Below, in pieces: positions 59,900-64,000 of a stretch of 64,000 bases of DNA. Origin of the DNA: Ohtaekwangia sp. (lineage in GTDB: Bacteria; Bacteroidota; Bacteroidia; Cytophagales; Cyclobacteriaceae); NCBI GenBank assembly GCA_021155195.1, contig JAJNPV010000021.1, positions 310,001-374,000 of the forward strand. The letters are read 5' to 3'. The translations under genes were made by a program, and so were the position numbers. The notes under the pieces were generated by a model. It was not told the DNA's origin. It saw only the letters and a program-made list of their open reading frames with translations, and did no database searches. How positions within the stretch are numbered: the stretch's first letter is position 1; each line of letters starts with the position of its first letter.

Positions 59900-61342
59900 A
59901 TGGAAAAAATTCTGAATTACATAAATGGTCAACTTGTTGAGCCAGCTTCTGGGAAATACATTGAGAATATAAATCCATCTATCGGTAGCGTCTACAGCTT
60001 GATACCAGATTCTGATGCAAGCGATGTTCAAAAGGCAGTTCAGTCAGCTCAAGCTTCTTTCCCATTATGGTCGGCTATACCATTGGAAAAGCGCGCTTCC
60101 ATTTTGAATACGATTGCCAATTTAATTGATCGTGATTTAGATAAGCTTGCTTTAGCGGAAAGTGTTGATCAAGGCAAGCCGCTTAAACTTGCTCGGGCTG
60201 TCGATATTCCACGGGCATCAGCAAACATGCGGTTTTATGCAACGGCTTCTATGCATATGTCTTCTGAATCTCATTTAATGGAAGGCGAAGCAATCAATTA
60301 CACAACACGAACTCCGATAGGAGTTGCCGGATGCATTTCACCGTGGAACCTTCCTTTATACTTATTCACCTGGAAAATTGCTCCTGCCTTAGCCGCTGGT
60401 TGTACTGTGGTTGCAAAACCCTCAGAGCTCACGCCCATGACAGCATTTCTGTTTTCAAAGTTGTGTATTGAAGCAGGCTTGCCAGCCGGTGTTCTAAACA
60501 TTGTTCACGGATTAGGAAATAAAGTAGGGCAAGCGATAGTCGAACATCCGAACGTGTCAGCGATTTCATTTACAGGTGGCACCGTGACCGGAAAAACAAT
60601 TGCAGCCACCGCAGCTCCCATGTTTAAAAAACTCTCCCTCGAACTCGGTGGAAAAAATCCAAATATCATTTTTGCGGATTGTGATTTTGAACAGGCAGTG
60701 AGTACATCCATCAATTCATCGTTTTCAAATCAAGGTGAGATTTGTTTATGCGGCTCGCGTATTTTAGTGGAGCAAAGTCTATTTGATAAATTTGTGGGCG
60801 AGTTTGTGAAACGTACTAAGGAATTAACGGTTGGAGATCCCTTAGAAGAAAGCACCCGAATGGGTGCGTTAGTTTCTGAACCACACATGAATAAAGTTCT
60901 TTCATACATTGAGCTCGCGAAAAAAGAAGGTGGACAAATTTTATGTGGCGGAAAAAGAATTACCATTTCCGGTAGGTGTGCCAATGGTTATTTTGTAGAA
61001 CCCACAGTGATTGTTGGGTTAGATCAACAGTGCCGTACCAATCAGGAAGAAATATTCGGACCCGTGGTTACGATTATGCCCTTTGATTCAGAAGAAGAAG
61101 TGATCAGCTTCGCAAACTCAAGTGCGTATGGTTTAAGCGCTACCGTCTGGACGGAGAATTTAAAAAGGGCACATCGGGTTGCCCATCAAATAAAAAGCGG
61201 CATCATCTGGATTAACTGTTGGTTGTTGCGCGATTTACGAACTCCTTTCGGTGGCATGAAACAATCGGGCGTTGGTCGTGAAGGCGGCTGGGAAGCGTTA
61301 AAGTTTTTTACAGAGACTAAGAATGTGTGCGTAAAATTATAA
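59900..61342 (+). CDS. Aldehyde dehydrogenase, 2-aminomuconate-semialdehyde type
   Basis: A 480-residue NAD-dependent aldehyde dehydrogenase. Seen: catalytic Glu in SLELGGKNPNIIF, catalytic Cys in FSNQGEICLCGSRI, with the NxGEICLC signature typical of 2-aminomuconate-semialdehyde dehydrogenases, and GYFVEPTVIVG. It would take the semialdehyde made after haaO and a decarboxylase. The decarboxylase (ACMSD) is not in the window. Start ATG at 59900. Its end is 2 bp from the convergent membrane gene. Confidence 0.87.
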   Translation: MEKILNYINGQLVEPASGKYIENINPSIGSVYSLIPDSDASDVQKAVQSAQASFPLWSAIPLEKRASILNTIANLIDRDLDKLALAESVDQGKPLKLARAVDIPRASANMRFYATASMHMSSESHLMEGEAINYTTRTPIGVAGCISPWNLPLYLFTWKIAPALAAGCTVVAKPSELTPMTAFLFSKLCIEAGLPAGVLNIVHGLGNKVGQAIVEHPNVSAISFTGGTVTGKTIAATAAPMFKKLSLELGGKNPNIIFADCDFEQAVSTSINSSFSNQGEICLCGSRILVEQSLFDKFVGEFVKRTKELTVGDPLEESTRMGALVSEPHMNKVLSYIELAKKEGGQILCGGKRITISGRCANGYFVEPTVIVGLDQQCRTNQEEIFGPVVTIMPFDSEEEVISFANSSAYGLSATVWTENLKRAHRVAHQIKSGIIWINCWLLRDLRTPFGGMKQSGVGREGGWEALKFFTETKNVCVKL

Positions 61343-61344
61343 TT

Positions 61345-62349
61345 CTAAGCTTTATATAAAATCTCCAGCGCTGCCAATAAGATTGGAATTATCAATGCGG
61401 TAAGCAGTTGCCACACCGAGTTAAAATCAAATGGCCATTCATGCATTCCCTTCAAATGATTCTGCACTTCGAATAATTCCTTCAGGTGTTGCATGTTCTC
61501 AGCCGAAGGATCATTCAGCGTTTTATCCAGCGCTGCTTCAAGGTGGCGCGTGAAACTAAACATGCGATTTGTTTTTTCATTTCGCATAATGCGATGAATA
61601 CCTACCTGTGGTAAAATAAAAAAACCAAAGATGAAAAGTGCTGCGAGGCCAAGCCAAATAAATACAACTAAATTGTATTGAAAGGGCGTTACAATTGTGG
61701 TTATTACAATCAGAAGAAAACTCACACAAATGGCTAACGACATTTTCAGAAATGAGGCCCCTAAGGCTTGTAACCCATTCCCAGAAAATTGACTTACGCT
61801 TACTTTTACTTTCATCCGCGTAAGCTCCATGGGAAAAATGCTCACTTTGATAAGCGCCCAAAGTGAAACTCCCAAAAAGAAAAAACCAATTGAGGTATAG
61901 CCCACTCGGTAATAAAATAAAAAATCAGTAGTAGGCGTAAGTTGCTGTATCAATGGGTAGATCGAAACAATCGATGAAATAGAAATGATCAGTCCGGAAA
62001 CCAGAGGCCATAAACCTTCATAGGCAGATTTCAATTTGAGCGTATACCATTCCGTGAGGGTATTTTTCTCTACTTCAGTGAATTGCAGCATGTGTGGGTA
62101 CAGACGTATTAATACCTTGGAACAATAGACAACCACCACACACACCGAAGTAAAGAACAAACAGAGGCAAGCGAATGAACCGTCATAAGCAGGCAAACTC
62201 AACTGCCAGCTTAATAGATAATCGATAAGAAATAGTACTTGCCAGAAAATTACCCATACAAGCCAACCAGGTAATGGAACAAGTCTTGAGAATCTTTCGG
62301 GATAGGACGTAACCCGAATAGGGTCTTCGTTAGGTTGGATAGTGGTCAT
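61345..62349 (-). CDS. Integral membrane hypothetical protein
   Basis: A 334-residue protein with about seven to eight hydrophobic segments (for example LPGWLVWVIFWQVLFLIDYL, LFFTSVCVVVVYCSKVLI and LIISISSIVSIYPL), probably in the inner membrane. No known family recognised. Start is uncertain among ATGs at 62349, 62364 and 62412; I chose 62349, next to the predicted cytoplasmic tail (MTTIQPNEDPIRVTSY). It is divergent from pnuC. Confidence 0.65.
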   Translation of the reverse strand: MTTIQPNEDPIRVTSYPERFSRLVPLPGWLVWVIFWQVLFLIDYLLSWQLSLPAYDGSFACLCLFFTSVCVVVVYCSKVLIRLYPHMLQFTEVEKNTLTEWYTLKLKSAYEGLWPLVSGLIISISSIVSIYPLIQQLTPTTDFLFYYRVGYTSIGFFFLGVSLWALIKVSIFPMELTRMKVKVSVSQFSGNGLQALGASFLKMSLAICVSFLLIVITTIVTPFQYNLVVFIWLGLAALFIFGFFILPQVGIHRIMRNEKTNRMFSFTRHLEAALDKTLNDPSAENMQHLKELFEVQNHLKGMHEWPFDFNSVWQLLTALIIPILLAALEILYKA

Positions 62350-62451
62350 AGGTAAGGAAGGCATTCTGGCTTGCAATCTCAAGTTAGATATAATACAGGA
62401 TAGTCCATTCATTCAAAGAATAGATTTATTTTGCAGAACATATTTTGCTGA

Positions 62452-63114
62452 ATGAGTTTTTTCGACATCAATAACATCTTCTTCACTTTACTAGGCTATT
62501 CCTTAAGCTACATTGAGTTTTTTGCAGTAATCGCAGGACTCGTTGCTGTAGGGTTATCGGCCAGAGCCAACATTTGGAGTTGGCCCATCGGACTCATCAA
62601 TGTTTTTCTTTCCGCTTTCTTCTATTATCAGATTCAACTTTACCCGGATATGTTTTTGATGGTGTTTTTCTTTGTTACTAATTTATTGGGCTGGTGGCGT
62701 TGGGCAAATCCTAAACCGGAAGAAGAAGATCGAAAGAAAGAACTGAAGGTAAGTTTCATGAAGCGAAGACAATTTATCGGATGGCTATTGGTAGGTGGCG
62801 CTGGTACATACATTATAGGGACACTCGCCTCCAAACTGCATGAATGGCTTCCATTACTTTTTAATCTGCCAAGTGCCTATCCATATGTTGATTCCTTCAT
62901 TTTAGTAATGAGTGTAATCACTACGTTTCTTATGATTCAAAAGAAAATTGAGTGCTGGATCATCTGGATTCTGATCGATATAGTCGCTACTTATTTATAC
63001 TTTTTAAAAGGTGCGAAGTTTTTTGGAGTAGAGTATTTGATCTTTACACTAATAGCCACCTTTGCTCTGTGGAACTGGATCAAAGAGTATAAAAGTTATA
63101 ATCAATCGGCATGA
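62452..63114 (+). CDS. pnuC: Nicotinamide mononucleotide/riboside transporter PnuC
   Basis: A 220-residue inner-membrane transporter with seven hydrophobic segments. Seen: FFAVIAGLVAVGLSARANIWSW at the N-terminus, LMVFFFVTNLLGWWRWANP (the conserved W-rich loop), and an aromatic C-terminus (AKFFGVEYLIF). It imports nicotinamide riboside, which NadR phosphorylates and adenylates; the nadR gene follows with a 4-base overlap. Confidence 0.92.
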   Translation: MSFFDINNIFFTLLGYSLSYIEFFAVIAGLVAVGLSARANIWSWPIGLINVFLSAFFYYQIQLYPDMFLMVFFFVTNLLGWWRWANPKPEEEDRKKELKVSFMKRRQFIGWLLVGGAGTYIIGTLASKLHEWLPLLFNLPSAYPYVDSFILVMSVITTFLMIQKKIECWIIWILIDIVATYLYFLKGAKFFGVEYLIFTLIATFALWNWIKEYKSYNQSA

Positions 63115-64000
63115 AACGGGGGTTAGTGATTGGGAAGTTTATGCCGCTTCATCATGGGCATATTGCACTCATCGAGTTTGCCGCTGCGCATTGCGATGAA
63201 TTGATTGTATCTATGAGTTACAATGCTACGGATATCATTTCTAGTGAACTTCGCTTTTCCTGGATTAATAAAACTTTTAAGGACCAATCAACCATTAAGG
63301 TATTCAGTATTGTAGATGACTTTGACAGAGAAGATTTGCCTCTTACAGAACGAACTCAAGCTTGGGTCGATCGGATGCGACAAGTGTATCCTCCAATTGA
63401 TATTGTTTTCAGTTCAGAAGAATATGGAGTTCCTTTTGCTAAAAACTTAGGTGCTGAGCATAAAGGCTTTGACCCTGAGCGGAAACTATTTCCAGTTTCG
63501 GCTACACGCATCAGAGAAAATCCTTTTGCCTACTGGAAATACTTACCAAAGATCGTAAGACCATTTTTCGTAAAAAAGATTTGCCTTTATGGGCCCGAAA
63601 GCACAGGTAAATCAGTAATGGCAAAACAGCTTGCCAGCTATTATCAAACTGAATTTGTTCCGGAAGTTGCGCGCGAAATTGTTAGCTCCAATGAATTTAC
63701 CGTTGACGATATTATTAAAATTGGTCAAGCTCAAACACAACGTGTACTGGACAAAACAAAAACCGCTAATAAAATTCTTTTCTGCGATACCGACTTAATC
63801 ACCACACAAATTTATTGTCGCCATTATTTGGGAGAGGTTCCTCCAATTCTATATGAATTGGAAAAGCAAATAATCTACGACCAATATTTTCTATTTGACA
63901 TTGATGTGCCTTGGGTAGCCGATGGCATGAGGGATTTGGGAGCCAGAAGGCAAGAGATGTATGACGTTTTTGAAATTGAACTAGTGAAAAGAGGAATAAA
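63111..64000 (+). CDS. nadR: NadR-type bifunctional NMN adenylyltransferase/ribosylnicotinamide kinase (3' end outside window)
   Basis: The open frame starts at the ATG overlapping pnuC and continues past the end of the window, so about 296 residues are visible. Seen: the adenylyltransferase HxGH motif in KFMPLHHGHIALI, a late nucleotidyltransferase block FPVSATRIRENP, then a kinase domain with Walker A CLYGPESTGKSVMAKQL and FCDTDLITTQIY. This combination of an N-terminal NMN adenylyltransferase and a C-terminal ribosylnicotinamide kinase is NadR; no N-terminal helix-turn-helix is seen, so it is not a repressor here. Coupled with pnuC, it salvages nicotinamide riboside into NAD. Confidence 0.92.
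   Translation, partial: MKRGLVIGKFMPLHHGHIALIEFAAAHCDELIVSMSYNATDIISSELRFSWINKTFKDQSTIKVFSIVDDFDREDLPLTERTQAWVDRMRQVYPPIDIVFSSEEYGVPFAKNLGAEHKGFDPERKLFPVSATRIRENPFAYWKYLPKIVRPFFVKKICLYGPESTGKSVMAKQLASYYQTEFVPEVAREIVSSNEFTVDDIIKIGQAQTQRVLDKTKTANKILFCDTDLITTQIYCRHYLGEVPPILYELEKQIIYDQYFLFDIDVPWVADGMRDLGARRQEMYDVFEIELVKRGI

Noticed and set aside
1..64000. tRNA or rRNA genes
   Set aside because: I looked in the intergenic gaps for tRNA-like acceptor stems, T-loop GGTTCGA-type motifs and rRNA landmarks and saw none that I could support.

Overview
The window is a chromosomal segment of a Bacteroidota bacterium, probably of the Cytophagales type. The content fits that group: outer-membrane beta-barrels of the TonB-dependent type, a periplasmic TPR-CHAT protein, FtsX-type ABC permeases without a fused ATPase, a WG-repeat protein, PD40/OmpA fusion proteins, signal peptides ending in the pattern seen in this phylum, AT-rich intergenic DNA without obvious Shine-Dalgarno sequences, and several start codons that coincide with or lie just after a TAnnTTTG-like box. 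The species assignment is an inference; no rRNA or tRNA gene was seen.

Layout. 1-4131: end of a short-form 2-isopropylmalate synthase, a frameshifted sugar-phosphate isomerase/epimerase, mtgA, and an exported class V aminotransferase. 4306-11434: an array of eight gene cassettes. 11449-14711: GMC oxidoreductase, its subunit-3 partner and an exported metallo-hydrolase. 14841-30873: mostly housekeeping and scattered genes (YkvI-like permease, ABC permease, alpha/beta hydrolase, TIM-barrel isomerase, TonB-dependent receptor-like barrel, ClpB, K+ channel, SCO/cytochrome c pair, MOSC protein, Crp/Fnr regulator, DUF1003 protein). 30974-34858: LTA-synthase-like phosphatase/transferase with a two-component system. 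34867-38961: a four-gene glycosyltransferase operon. 39156-43079: an operon of two outer-membrane barrels around a CHAT caspase-like protein. 43068-46155: polyferredoxin plus FAD oxidoreductase. 46244-51174: glucan phosphorylase, cytochrome c and XdhC/MocA maturation factors. 51215-53329: WG-repeat protein. 53429-64000: kynurenine catabolism (kmo, kynU, haaO, an SDR, a 2-aminomuconate-semialdehyde-type dehydrogenase) followed by pnuC and nadR for NAD precursor uptake.

The most unusual part is the cassette array. Seven complete repeats (five close to 162 bp, one of 161 or 163, one of 120 bp, measured from a conserved AAC to a conserved GTT) separate small, mostly unrecognised genes. Each gene segment starts with GTT plus a segment-specific sequence and ends with the reverse complement of that same sequence plus AAC; this holds for all eight segments over 16-19 nt, although the sequence differs between segments. 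Every such pair has a mismatch at the same place: position 11 (G on one side, A on the other), and in four segments also position 10. The repeats fold as nested stems whose pairs change together between copies. This is the logic of integron cassettes (the end of a cassette is complementary to its own start) but with much larger sites, longer matched ends and no integrase in the window. It may be an undescribed integron-like cassette system, or a distant CALIN (cassette cluster lacking an integrase).

Short dyad repeats also occur outside the array: between genes, at the N-terminus of the SCO gene and in frame inside kmo.
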